Positions 23,694 through 38,063 of a stretch of DNA of 64,000 nt are shown piece by piece. The notes under the pieces were generated by a model. That model saw only the letters and a program-made list of their open reading frames with translations. It made no database searches and was not told the origin of the DNA. The translations under genes and the position numbers were made by a program. Source of the DNA: Siphonodentalium dalli. Its lineage: Eukaryota > Mollusca > Scaphopoda > Gadilida > Siphonodentaliidae. Positions within the stretch are counted from its first letter, which is position 1. Each line of letters begins with the position of its first letter. Where the stretch lies: assembly GCA_032622095.1 (NCBI GenBank), contig CP136069.1, forward strand, positions 15,608,450-15,672,449. The letters are read 5' to 3'.

Positions 23694-26600
23694 AAGTTTG
23701 TTATAGCCTCCAGTATTCATTGAGCGTTATAGTCCCACTGTTATAATTCGCCTTTAGCAGGCATACTCTTGCCGCAGATTATTGATACATTAGGTCACAC
23801 GTAATGACATTAAATCGCAGGAAACATAGCAATTGTGTGGGCTGCTTGGCGTGAATATGTAATGAGAAATAAGGTCATACGTAATGACATTAACTCAAGA
23901 AAACCCGCGAAAACAAAACAAAATCACATTTAATGTTTTAAGTTATTTTCTTCATAAAGAGAATCTTCGTGATAATTAACCCTTTCAATACTTTAGAAAA
24001 TAGAATTAACCTTAAAATAACAAAAAACATTGGAATAGAGAACCTTCGGAATAACGAACCTTCGGATTGGTGAACCTTCGGAACAGCGAACATTCAGAGA
24101 AATTTTGGAATAGTGTACCTTCGGGATAGTGAACCTTCGGAATAGAGACATGCCCCCCAATATTCATATTATATGTCCAGATTTCAAAGGTATGGGCCCA
24201 TAAAATTCTAAATTTGGCCCTTAAAATATTGAACCCCAAATTGGAGCCCGCACAGAACAGCACTTAAGTCAACTGTACCTGTGTAATGTCCCAATGCAGA
24301 AGGGTCCATATATACCACAACATTCATATTATATGCCAAGAATTCAAAGGTATGGGCCCACGTAATCACATTAAATATCAAGAAAACCTGCGAAAACAAA
24401 ACAAATCACATTTAATGTTCTAAGTTATTTCCTCCTGTATCTGTATCGGTTTCCTCCTGTATCTGTATCGGTATGCGCGCAGGATCAGTTCGGATGTGAG
24501 CGCACACTCCATGAAAAGAATCTTCGTGATAATGAACCCTCTCAATACTAGAATATAGAATTAACCTAAAAATAACAAAAACCTTCGGAATGGAGAACAT
24601 TCGGAATAGCGAACCTTCGGAATAGTAAACCTTCGAAATAGCAAGTATTCAGAATAGAGAACCTTCGGAATAGTGAATCTTCGGGATAGCGAACCTTCAT
24701 AATAGAAACATGTCCACACAATTACACTGGTGACGTAAACACATGTGTTAATCTTTGTTGAACTATCGTCACTCTATCGGAACGATTTTACTCAAGTACG
24801 AAATACCTAACCATAATACATTCAACCTGTGGATTATCGATCGTCCGCTCGAACATGAAAATCTGCGTACCAAGCAACACCACGATGTGGCGTAATAATA
24901 GGACATCACTGTTCACATGTGGAAATAGCAGAGCGGCTATCATATCAGCTCCAATTTGACTGTATTGGGGACATTGCAAAAAGAAAATGGTACGCGGATT
25001 CAACTACAAATTCTCCACAAGAGCAAAATGGGGAATCGCTTACGTAATTTACAACAAGATCTTTGTTCAGATGGCTGCACCCAGTCTCATTATAGTGTGA
25101 TATACTTGGCCTCAACGAGAGTGACTATTATAATAGAACTTAGCTAAGTTAGTATGACCGCAGACACTTCTGGTGTGGTGAATTAGAAACCTGCAGTAAT
25201 AAGACGTAGTTTTTTGTAATAATTTGAAGGATTAGTTCTTTTAACGGAATTCTGAGGCGGTGCATTCATGTAACCAATATATTTAACATTGTTTTTATAA
25301 TTTATATGTATGCGTATAATAATATAATCTTGAGGGCGTTACCATTTCTGATTATGGTTTTCTTGTTTTACATGACTTGCATGTATGATACCATAATGTA
25401 TGCACGCAGCTATCTATATTCAACGGTTTTCAAGTATAAATGCTCTTATTGGTTGCTAGAACATGGCATAAGGGATAGACCTATATATAGAGCCTCGTCG
25501 CCCGGGTTGGGTGCACTCGAGCGGGTGTTTTATAACTTCAAATTCCAGGCATGTTGTTTCACGAATAGCTAGGCATTGAATTTTCAGCTGTTAAAATTTC
25601 TAGAACGAATTCCGTTCCCTGGAGTCATGTTGTAGTACCCCTCACGATAAAACCTAAACTAATAGTAATTTACATGTAAATGTAGTCCTTCGATCTTCAT
25701 TATTACCAGCGATCTCAAACTACAAGATCGCAAAATCTCCGATTATTCATACGGCGAAGAACCAGTCTATTGCTATTGGGGAACTATCAATAATGAATAT
25801 AAGAACAAAAGAATAAATATTTCCGACCACTATTGTATGCTCTATGATTCATGTTCATTTGTGATTCGTTCCCACCTCTCTGATCTTCATGCGATAAACA
25901 CTGACATCGAATCTGCATAGCCCATTGTCTCTGGTTCTGAAAGGTACAAACATTTTCTGAATAGTTAAACACATATGTGATCATGTACATCAAACCAATG
26001 CTGTTTACCATACATTACTAACAATAGCACATCAGCGGTGGCGCGAATGCGCCAAATGTCTAAAATAAAATTTCAAAGATTTCATAACTCACTAGTGTTA
26101 ACAGTCGTAAACTAATAATAGTAAACATTCTAAGTCAAAAACGTCACATGCGTCTGATTATAATCATTAGTTCAACAACAGCTATTATTTGAGACAACAA
26201 GAGATGGATTATTTCTTCATATAACAATTTTGATATAATTTCGAGGGTATAATGTCATAAATATGAATTGAATACCAATGTCCGGACACGTTTCTATCAA
26301 TGATTTTATTCCGAATATTTTTTTTATAAAATGAGATGATTCATTGGGACCGTTTATTGTTCTATTTTTAGAACAAATCATTCAGGCGATACCATATGGC
26401 GATAAAGATCATTGGGTGTTCCCATAGCTATGCTCCGAACGTCAAATGTCCCAGATTGATTGTTTGTGTTGTTCTGTTACAATAGTTATAAGCGATAATG
26501 AGTCTAATTAACGTTTGTTTGTGACAACATTACTCAATACAAATTTTTGTTTTTCTTAACAGTAACCACTATTGTTCGTTAGCTAAACAACCACACGTGT

Positions 26601-27791
26601 TTAGACCAGAAAATATTCGAAATATAATGAATAGTATTCGATAGACGCATTTGCGGACAAGGGGCTTCGATTCATATATAATAGTTTATACCCGGTAACT
26701 ATATAACACATACTTACAAAGATATAGACCATCTTTAGGTATAGTTAGGTATAGTATAAATTGATATTTGCACAAACAATCCATACTAGTAAATCACATC
26801 TGTAGAATGTCTCCCCAGAAGTGACCGCCAAAATTAGCTAAATCACATGAAATGTACATGTTGTACAACATCGATTAGTTAATGATATAAGAACACATAA
26901 ACGTTCCAATTATGCGAGAAAGAATGATTGCAGAATATAAAAAAAAACTTACGATCATCAGGGGGGGGGGGGGTGGGTGAAAAAAAAATGCCGGGGTGGG
27001 TGGGTGGTCAAAGCCACCAACAAGCAATTTTTTCCGCATCTAAAAAAAAATGTCCTTCTTGTTTTTTTAGTGTTTTGGCAATGAGTTGGGCTTCAAAACC
27101 ACTTTGAATGAGAAAAATAATGTAATTCTAACTGGTAAACTGACTGCAGGCAGTTATCGTGTTGTATTTTGTTGCAAATTTTGAAATCCAAGATGGCCGC
27201 TGGCAGCCATGTTTTTTTGGCCGAATGACCTCAAAATGACTCATTCCTATTTTTAATATAAAGGCACGGACGGCGTTCGTTGCAGGAATATTTATATTTG
27301 TTCAAATCGCCATCAACAGAAGGAACACCAAAACATATACATTTCCGCTCATGTTAACATCCATGATAAATAGTATGCACATAAATTCATATACAGCTGT
27401 TTACAGTGAATCCCCCCCCGCAAATCTCTGTTTTAGTGTTAAAAGGGGGGGGGTGGGTGTAAATAAATGGTCGGAAAAAACTGCCGAAAACGGAAAAAAA
27501 TTTGGTGGTGGGGGTACAAAATATGATCGAAAGGGAAAAAATGTCATACGTGCCTGAAATTGTTTTCCGACCCCCCCTTGCGATCATAAGCATATAATCT
27601 ATATATCTCACGCGAGAGCAAGCGAAAGCAGGGTCTCATAACAGGAATAAATCTGGACTAATGGGCAACCAGAAGCGAACAGACAACAGGGTTTTATTAT
27701 TCATCTTGAGTCGTGTAATATATGCTCCATTAAAGGCACGGACGGCGTTCGTTGCAGGAATATTTATATTTGTTCAAATCGCCATCAACAG
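23694..27791 (+). repeat. 4.1-kb macrosatellite, unit 3 of 5
   Basis: The 5' part resembles units 1 and 2 (GTCCGCTCGAACATG, CAGCGGTGGCG). The 3' part shares variants only with unit 4 (CCGCATCTAAAA near 27037, TTTGGTGGTGG near 27505, AATGTCATACG near 27540). The long G tract is 13 bases. Confidence 0.95.
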
Positions 27792-30700
27792 AAGTTTGTT
27801 ATAGCCTCCAGTATTCATTGAGCGTTATAGTCCCACTGTTATAATTCGCCTTTAGCAGGCATACTCTTGCCGCAGATTATTGATACATTAGGTCACACGT
27901 AATGACATTAAATCGCAGGAAACATAGCAATTGTGTGGGCTGCTTGGCGTGAATATGTAATGAGAAATAAGGTCATACGTAATGACATTAACTCAAGAAA
28001 ACCCGCGAAAACAAAACAAAATCACATTTAATGTTTTAAGTTATTTTCTTCATAAAGAGAATCTTCGTGATAATTAACCCTTTCAATACTTTAGAAAATA
28101 GAATTAACCTTAAAATAACAAAAAACATTGGAATAGAGAACCTTCGGAATAACGAACCTTCGGATTGGTGAACCTTCGGAACAGCGAACATTCAGAGAAA
28201 TTTTGGAATAGTGTACCTTCGGGATAGTGAACCTTCGGAATAGAGACATGCCCCCCAATATTCATATTATATGTCCAGATTTCAAAGGTATGGGCCCATA
28301 AAATTCTAAATTTGGCCCTTAAAATATTGAACCCCAAATTGGAGCCCGCACAGAACAGCACTTAAGTCAACTGTACCTGTGTAATGTCCCAATGCAGAAG
28401 GGTCCATATATACCACAACATTCATATTATATGCCAAGAATTCAAAGGTATGGGCCCACGTAATCACATTAAATATCAAGAAAACCTGCGAAAACAAAAC
28501 AAATCACATTTAATGTTCTAAGTTATTTCCTCCTGTATCTGTATCGGTTTCCTCCTGTATCTGTATCGGTATGCGCGCAGGATCAGTTCGGATGTGAGCG
28601 CACACTCCATGAAAAGAATCTTCGTGATAATGAACCCTCTCAATACTAGAATATAGAATTAACCTAAAAATAACAAAAACCTTCGGAATGGAGAACATTC
28701 GGAATAGCGAACCTTCGGAATAGTAAACCTTCGAAATAGCAAGTATTCAGAATAGAGAACCTTCGGAATAGTGAATCTTCGGGATAGCGAACCTTCATAA
28801 TAGAAACATGTCCACACAATTACACTGGTGACGTAAACACATGTGTTAATCTTTGTTGAACTATCGTCACTCTATCGGAACGATTTTACTCAAGTACGAA
28901 ATACCTAACCATAATACATTCAACCTGTGGATTATCGATCGTCCGCTCAACATGAAAATCTGCGTACCAAGCAACACCACGATGTGGCGTAATAATAGGA
29001 CATCACTGTTCACATGTGGAAATAGCAGAGCGGCTATCATATCAGCTCCAATTTGACTGTATTGGGGAAATTGCAAAAAGAAAATGGTACGCGGATTCAA
29101 CTACAAATTCTCCACAAGAGCAAAATGGGGAATCGCTTACGTAATTTACAACAAGATCTTTGTTCAGATGGCTGCACCCAGTCTCATTATAGTGTGATAT
29201 ACTTGGCCTCAACGAGAGTGACTATTATAATAGAACTTAGCTAAGTTAGTATGACCGCAGACACTTCTGGTGTGGTGAATTAGAAACCTGCAGTAATAAG
29301 CCGTAGTTTTTTGTAATAATTTGAAGGATTAGTTCTTTTAACGGAATTCTGAGGCGGTGCATTCATGTAACCAATATATTTAACATTGTTTTTATAATTT
29401 ATATGTATGCGTATAATAATATAATCTTGAGGGCGTTACCATTTCTGATTATGGTTTTCTTGTTTTACATGACTTGCATGTATGATACCATAATGTATGC
29501 ACGCAGCTATCTATATTCAACGGTTTTCAAGTATAAATGCTCTTATTGGTTGCTAGAACATGGCATAAGGGATAGACCTATATATAGAGCCTCGTCGCCC
29601 GGGTTGGGTGCACTCGAGCGGGTGTTTTATAACTTCAAATTTCAGGCATGTTGTTTCACGAATAGCTAGGCATTGAATTTTCAGCTGTTAAAATTTCTAG
29701 AACGAATTCCGTTCCCTGGAGTCATGTTGTAGTACCCCTCACGATAAAACCTAAACTAATAGTAATTTACATGTAAATGTAGTCCTTCGATCTTCATTAT
29801 TACCAGCGATCTCAAACTACAAGATCGCAAAATCTCCGATTATTCATACGGCGAAGAACCAGTCTATTGCTATTGGGGAACTATCAATAATGAATATAAG
29901 AACAAAAGAATAAATATTTCCGACCACTATTGTATGCTCTATGATTCATGTTCATTTGTGATTCGTTCCCACCTCTCTGATCTTCATGCGATAAACACTG
30001 ACATCGAATCTGCATAGCCCATTGTCTCTGGTTCTGAAAGGTACAAACATTTTCTGAATAGTTAAACACATATGTGATCATGTACATCTAACCAATGCTG
30101 TTTACCATACATTACTAACAATAGCACATCAGATGTGGCGCGAATGCGCCAAATGTCTAAAATAAAATTTCAAAAGATTTCATAACTCACTAGTGTTAAC
30201 AGTCGTAAACTAATAATAGTAAACATTCTAAGTCAAAAACGTCACATGCGTCTGATTATAATCATTAGTTCAACAACAGCTATTATTTGAGACAACAAGA
30301 GATGGATTATTTCTTCATATAACAATTTTGATATAATTTCGAGGGTATAATGTCATAAATATGAATTGAATACCAATGTCCGGACACGTTTCTATCAATG
30401 ATTTTATTCCGAATATTTTTTTTATAAAATGAGATGATTCATTGGGACCGTTTATTGTTCTATTTTTAGAACAAATCATTCAGGCGATACCATATGGCGA
30501 TAAAGATCATTGGGTGTTCCCATAGCTATGCTCCGAACGTCAAATGTCCCAGATTGATTGTTTGTGTTGTTCTGTTACAATAGTTATAAGCGATAATGAG
30601 TCTAATTAACGTTTGTTTGTGACAACATTACTCAATACAAATTTTTGTTTTTCTTAACAGTAACCACTATTGTTCGTTAGCTAAACAACCACACGTGTTT

Positions 30701-31890
30701 AGACCAGAAAATATTCGAAATATAATGAATAGTATTCGATAGACGCATTTGCGGACAAGGGGCTTCGATTCATATATAATAGTTTATACCCGGTAACTAT
30801 ATAACACATACTTACAAAGATATAGACCATCTTTAGGTATAGTTAGGTATAGTATAAATTGATATTTGCACAAACAATCCATACTAGTAAATCACATCTG
30901 TAGAATGTCTCCCCAGAAGTGACCGCCAAAATTAGCTAAATCACATGAAATGTACATGTTGTACAACATCGATTAGTTAATGATATAAGAACACATAAAC
31001 GTTCCAATTATGCGAGAAAGAATGATTGCAGAATATAAAAAAAAACTTACGATCATCAGGGGGGGGGGGGGTGGGTGAAAAAAAAATGCCGGGGTGGGTG
31101 GGTGGTCAAAGCCACCAACAAGCAATTTTTTCCGCATCTAAAAAAAAATGTCCTTCTTGTTTTTTTAGTGTTTTGGCAATGAGTTGGGCTTCAAAACCAC
31201 TTTGAATGAGAAAAATAATGTAATTCTAACTGGTAAACTGACTGCAGGCAGTTATCGTGTTGTATTTTGTTGCAAATTTTGAAATCCAAGATGGCCGCTG
31301 GCAGCCATGTTTTTTTGGCCGAATGACCTCAAAATGACTCATTCCTATTTTTAATATAAAGGCACGGACGGCGTTCGTTGCAGGAATATTTATATTTGTT
31401 CAAATCGCCATCAACAGAAGGAACACCAAAACATATACATTTCCGCTCATGTTAACATCCATGATAAATAGTATGCACATAAATTCATATACAGCTGTTT
31501 ACAGTGAATCCCCCCCCGCAAATCTCTGTTTTAGTGTTAAAAGGGGGGGGGGTGGGTGTAAATAAATGGTCGGAAAAAACTGCCGAAAACGGAAAAAAAT
31601 TTGGTGGTGGGGGTACAAAATATGATCGAAAGGGAAAAAATGTCATACGTGCCTGAAATTGTTTTCCGACCCCCCCTTGCGATCATAAGCATATAATCTA
31701 TATATCTCACGCGAGAGCAAGCGAAAGCAGGGTCTCATAACAGGAATAAATCTGGACTAATGGGCAACCAGAAGCGAACAGACAACAGGGTTTTATTATT
31801 CATCTTGAGTCGTGTAATATATGCTCCATTAAAGGCACGGACGGCGTTCGTTGCAGGAATATTTATATTTGTTCAAATCGCCATCAACAG
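27792..31890 (+). repeat. 4.1-kb macrosatellite, unit 4 of 5
   Basis: The 5' part shares variants only with unit 5: a 1-bp deletion in GTCCGCTCAACATG near 28947, CAGATGTGGCG near 30130, and an extra A near 30173. The 3' part matches unit 3. The long G tract is 13 bases. The deletion breaks a minus-strand open frame that is intact in units 1-3. Confidence 0.95.
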
Positions 31891-34800
31891 AAGTTTGTTA
31901 TAGCCTCCAGTATTCATTGAGCGTTATAGTCCCACTGTTATAATTCGCCTTTAGCAGGCATACTCTTGCCGCAGATTATTGATACATTAGGTCACACGTA
32001 ATGACATTAAATCGCAGGAAACATAGCAATTGTGTGGGCTGCTTGGCGTGAATATGTAATGAGAAATAAGGTCATACGTAATGACATTAACTCAAGAAAA
32101 CCCGCGAAAACAAAACAAAATCACATTTAATGTTTTAAGTTATTTTCTTCATAAAGAGAATCTTCGTGATAATTAACCCTTTCAATACTTTAGAAAATAG
32201 AATTAACCTTAAAATAACAAAAAACATTGGAATAGAGAACCTTCGGAATAACGAACCTTCGGATTGGTGAACCTTCGGAACAGCGAACATTCAGAGAAAT
32301 TTTGGAATAGTGTACCTTCGGGATAGTGAACCTTCGGAATAGAGACATGCCCCCCAATATTCATATTATATGTCCAGATTTCAAAGGTATGGGCCCATAA
32401 AATTCTAAATTTGGCCCTTAAAATATTGAACCCCAAATTGGAGCCCGCACAGAACAGCACTTAAGTCAACTGTACCTGTGTAATGTCCCAATGCAGAAGG
32501 GTCCATATATACCACAACATTCATATTATATGCCAAGAATTCAAAGGTATGGGCCCACGTAATCACATTAAATATCAAGAAAACCTGCGAAAACAAAACA
32601 AATCACATTTAATGTTCTAAGTTATTTCCTCCTGTATCTGTATCGGTTTCCTCCTGTATCTGTATCGGTATGCGCGCAGGATCAGTTCGGATGTGAGCGC
32701 ACACTCCATGAAAAGAATCTTCGTGATAATGAACCCTCTCAATACTAGAATATAGAATTAACCTAAAAATAACAAAAACCTTCGGAATGGAGAACATTCG
32801 GAATAGCGAACCTTCGGAATAGTAAACCTTCGAAATAGCAAGTATTCAGAATAGAGAACCTTCGGAATAGTGAATCTTCGGGATAGCGAACCTTCATAAT
32901 AGAAACATGTCCACACAATTACACTGGTGACGTAAACACATGTGTTAATCTTTGTTGAACTATCGTCACTCTATCGGAACGATTTTACTCAAGTACGAAA
33001 TACCTAACCATAATACATTCAACCTGTGGATTATCGATCGTCCGCTCAACATGAAAATCTGCGTACCAAGCAACACCACGATGTGGCGTAATAATAGGAC
33101 ATCACTGTTCACATGTGGAAATAGCAGAGCGGCTATCATATCAGCTCCAATTTGACTGTATTGGGGAAATTGCAAAAAGAAAATGGTACGCGGATTCAAC
33201 TACAAATTCTCCACAAGAGCAAAATGGGGAATCGCTTACGTAATTTACAACAAGATCTTTGTTCAGATGGCTGCACCCAGTCTCATTATAGTGTGATATA
33301 CTTGGCCTCAACGAGAGTGACTATTATAATAGAACTTAGCTAAGTTAGTATGACCGCAGACACTTCTGGTGTGGTGAATTAGAAACCTGCAGTAATAAGC
33401 CGTAGTTTTTTGTAATAATTTGAAGGATTAGTTCTTTTAACGGAATTCTGAGGCGGTGCATTCATGTAACCAATATATTTAACATTGTTTTTATAATTTA
33501 TATGTATGCGTATAATAATATAATCTTGAGGGCGTTACCATTTCTGATTATGGTTTTCTTGTTTTACATGACTTGCATGTATGATACCATAATGTATGCA
33601 CGCAGCTATCTATATTCAACGGTTTTCAAGTATAAATGCTCTTATTGGTTGCTAGAACATGGCATAAGGGATAGACCTATATATAGAGCCTCGTCGCCCG
33701 GGTTGGGTGCACTCGAGCGGGTGTTTTATAACTTCAAATTTCAGGCATGTTGTTTCACGAATAGCTAGGCATTGAATTTTCAGCTGTTAAAATTTCTAGA
33801 ACGAATTCCGTTCCCTGGAGTCATGTTGTAGTACCCCTCACGATAAAACCTAAACTAATAGTAATTTACATGTAAATGTAGTCCTTCGATCTTCATTATT
33901 ACCAGCGATCTCAAACTACAAGATCGCAAAATCTCCGATTATTCATACGGCGAAGAACCAGTCTATTGCTATTGGGGAACTATCAATAATGAATATAAGA
34001 ACAAAAGAATAAATATTTCCGACCACTATTGTATGCTCTATGATTCATGTTCATTTGTGATTCGTTCCCACCTCTCTGATCTTCATGCGATAAACACTGA
34101 CATCGAATCTGCATAGCCCATTGTCTCTGGTTCTGAAAGGTACAAACATTTTCTGAATAGTTAAACACATATGTGATCATGTACATCTAACCAATGCTGT
34201 TTACCATACATTACTAACAATAGCACATCAGATGTGGCGCGAATGCGCCAAATGTCTAAAATAAAATTTCAAAAGATTTCATAACTCACTAGTGTTAACA
34301 GTCGTAAACTAATAATAGTAAACATTCTAAGTCAAAAACGTCACATGCGTCTGATTATAATCATTAGTTCAACAACAGCTATTATTTGAGACAACAAGAG
34401 ATGGATTATTTCTTCATATAACAATTTTGATATAATTTCGAGGGTATAATGTCATAAATATGAATTGAATACCAATGTCCGGACACGTTTCTATCAATGA
34501 TTTTATTCCGAATATTTTTTTTATAAAATGAGATGATTCATTGGGACCGTTTATTGTTCTATTTTTAGAACAAATCATTCAGGCGATACCATATGGCGAT
34601 AAAGATCATTGGGTGTTCCCATAGCTATGCTCCGAACGTCAAATGTCCCAGATTGATTGTTTGTGTTGTTCTGTTACAATAGTTATAAGCGATAATGAGT
34701 CTAATTAACGTTTGTTTGTGACAACATTACTCAATACAAATTTTTGTTTTTCTTAACAGTAACCACTATTGTTCGTTAGCTAAACAACCACACGTGTTTA

Positions 34801-35994
34801 GACCAGAAAATATTCGAAATATAATGAATAGTATTCGATAGACGCATTTGCGGACAAGGGGCTTCGATTCATATATAATAGTTTATACCCGGTAACTATA
34901 TAACACATACTTACAAAGATATAGACCATCTTTAGGTATAGTTAGGTATAGTATAAATTGATATTTGCACAAACAATCCATACTTGAAAATCACATCTGT
35001 AGAATGTCTCCCCAGAAGTGACCGCCAAAATTAGCTAAATCACATGAAATGTACATGTTGTACAACATCGATTAGTTAATGATATAAGAACACATAAACG
35101 TTCCAATTATGCGAGAAAGAATGATTGCAGAATATAAAAAAAAACTTACGATCATCAGGGGGGGGGGGGGGGGTGGGTGAAAAAAAAATGCCGGGGTGGG
35201 TGGGTGGTCAAAGCCACCAACAAGCAATTTTTTCCGCAACTAAAAAAAATGTCCTTCTTGTTTTTTTAGTGTTTTGGCAATGAGTTGGGCTTCAAAACCA
35301 CTTTGAATGAGAAAAATAATGTAATTCTAACTGGTAAACTGACTGCAGGCAGTTATCGTGTTGTATTTTGTTGCAAATTTTGAAATCCAAGATGGCCGCT
35401 GGCAGCCATGTTTTTTTGGCCGAATGACCTCAAAATGACTCATTCCTATTTTTAATATAAAGGCACGGACGGCGTTCGTTGCAGGAATATTTATATTTGT
35501 TCAAATCGCCATCAACAGAAGGAACACCAAAACATATACATTTCCGCTCATGTTAACATCCATGATAAATAGTATGCACATAAATTCATATACAGCTGTT
35601 TACAGTGAATTTTCCCCCGCAAATCTCTGTTTTAGTGTTAAAAGGGGGGGGGGGGGTGGGTGTAAATAAATGGTCGGAAAAAACTGCCGAAAACGGAAAA
35701 AAATTTGGCGGTGGGGGTACAAAATATGATCGAAAGGGAAAAAATGCCATACGTGCCTGAAATTGTTTTCCGACCCCCCCTTGCGATCATAAGCATATAA
35801 TCTATATATCTCACGCGAGAGCAAGCGAAAGCAGGGTCTCATAACAGGAATAAATCTGGACTAATGGGCAACCAGAAGCGAACAGACAACAGGGTTTTAT
35901 TATTCATCTTGAGTCGTGTAATATATGCTCCATTAAAGGCACGGACGGCGTTCGTTGCAGGAATATTTATATTTGTTCAAATCGCCATCAACAG
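31891..35994 (+). repeat. 4.1-kb macrosatellite, unit 5 of 5
   Basis: The 5' part matches unit 4, while the 3' part returns to the unit 1/2 type (CCGCAACTAAAA). Private changes include ACTTGAAAATC near 34983. After the last 93-bp repeat the sequence leaves the array at GAAGGAACACC (35994 onward) instead of returning to AAGTTTGTT, which marks the outer breakpoint. Confidence 0.95.
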
Positions 35995-36027
35995 AAGGAA
36001 CACCAAAACATATACATTTCCGCTCAT

Positions 36028-36482
36028 ATACCAAACATAATCAGAGCGTAAATTATATATTGTCGTCAAGACGTACGATGGTGTACGTAAACAAGAACCT
36101 GCTCATGTTACAGTAGTTGTGCTTCTGTTTACATAACACAGCGCAATTCTATTGGTTAATCACACAAAAATGCTATAAACGCTCTTTATTATTTCCATAT
36201 CAGGAAAAGAGTATCAAATAACGCTCTTTATGTTTACCATATCCGGATCTAAACAAAAGCCAGGAAACGTAACTTTTTTTGCTTTTGTTTACATAACAAA
36301 TGGGAAAATATTGACAATAACATACTCTTTATGCCATATTTCTGATTGGCATAAGAACAAAGTCTGTCTATATCTTAATATTCCTTCTGTTTATAGTGGT
36401 TTTTGACGGAGGCGAATATTTTAACAACATACCCACCACCAACGCCGCCCATATTTTTAAGCAGTTAACTGGGATTTGCCAA
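36028..36482. other. Dispersed repeat fragments with CGCTCTTTAT motifs; no gene
   Basis: CGCTCTTTATTATTTCCATA and CGCTCTTTATGTTTACCAT lie here and are the reverse complement of a block at about 4440-4515. They are therefore two copies of an unnamed dispersed repeat. No open frame of note was seen. Confidence 0.55.
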
Positions 36483-38063
36483 GGATACATTGATTATGTG
36501 ACCTTTCCTAGCAGGATACATTGATTATGTGACCTTTCCTAGCAGAATACATTGATTATGTGACCTTTCCTAACAGGATACATTGATTATGTGACCTTTC
36601 CTAGCAGAATACATTGATTATGTGACCTTTCCTAACAGGATACATTGATTATGTGACCTTTCCTAGCAGGATACATTGATTATGTGACCTTTCCTAGCAG
36701 AATACATTGATTATGTGACCTTTCCTAGCAGAATACATTGATTATGTGACCTTTCCTAGCAGAATACATTGATTATGTGACCTTTCCTAGCAGAATACAT
36801 TGATTATGTGACCTTTCCTAACAGGATACATTGATTATGTGACCTTTCCTAGCAGAATACATTGATTATGTGACCTTTCCTAACAGGATACATTGATTAT
36901 GTGACCTTTCCTAACAGGATACATTGATTATGTGACCTTTCCTAGCAGAATACATTGATTATGTGACCTTTCCTAGCAGGATACATTGATTATGTGACCT
37001 TTCCTAGCAGAATACATTGATTATGTGACCTTTCCTAACAGGATACATTGATTATGTGACCTTTCCTAACAGGATACATTGATTATGTGACCTTTCCTAA
37101 CAGGATACATTGATTATGTGACCTTTCCTAGCAGGATACATTGATTATGTGACCTTTCCTAGCAGAATACATTGATTATGTGACCTTTCCTAGCAGAATA
37201 CATTGATTATGTGACCTTTCCTAGCAGAATACATTGATTATGTGACCTTTCCTAGCAGGATACATTGATTATGTGACCTTTCCTAGCAGGATACATTGAT
37301 TATGTGACCTTTCCTAACAGAATACATTGATTATGTGACCTTTCCTAACAGGATACATTGATTATGTGACCTTTCCTAGCAGAATACATTGATTATGTGA
37401 CCTTTCCTAGCAGGATACATTGATTATGTGACCTTTCCTAGCAGGATACATTGATTATGTGACCTTTCCTAACAGAATACATTGATTATGTGACCTTTCC
37501 TAACAGAATACATTGATTATGTGACCTTTCCTAGCAGGATACATTGATTATGTGACCTTTCCTAACAGAATACATTGATTATGTGACCTTTCCTAACAGA
37601 ATACATTGATTATGTGACCTTTCCTAACAGGATACATTGATTATGTGACCTTTCCTAGCAGAATACATTGATTATGTGACCTTTCCTAACAGGATACATT
37701 GATTATGTGACCTTTCCTAGCAGGATACATTGATTATGTGACCTTTCCTAGCAGAATACATTGATTATGTGACCTTTCCTAGCAGAATACATTGATTATG
37801 TGACCTTTCCTAGCAGAATACATTGATTATGTGACCTTTCCTAGCAGGATACATTGATTATGTGACCTTTCCTAGCAGGATACATTGATTATGTGACCTT
37901 TCCTAGCAGAATACATTGATTATGTGACCTTTCCTAACAGGATACATTGATTATGTGACCTTTCCTAGCAGAATACATTGATTATGTGACCTTTCCTAAC
38001 AGGATACATTGATTATGTGACCTTTCCTAACAGGATACATTGATTATGTGACCTTTCCTAGCA
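36483..38063 (+). repeat. Minisatellite: 51 tandem copies of a 31-bp unit
   Basis: The unit runs GGATACATTGATTATGTGAC then CTTTCCTAGCA. Starts at 36483 and 38033 are exactly 50 periods of 31 bp apart, so there are 51 units without any indel. Essentially all variation is G/A at two positions: TAGCAG versus TAACAG, and GGATAC versus GAATAC. All four combinations occur in a shuffled order. There are no spacers, so this is not a CRISPR array. Confidence 0.97.

Noticed and set aside
36483-38063. Regular 31-bp repeats resembling a CRISPR array
   Set aside because: Units are directly adjacent with no unique spacers, the context is eukaryotic, and there are no cas genes; it is a minisatellite.
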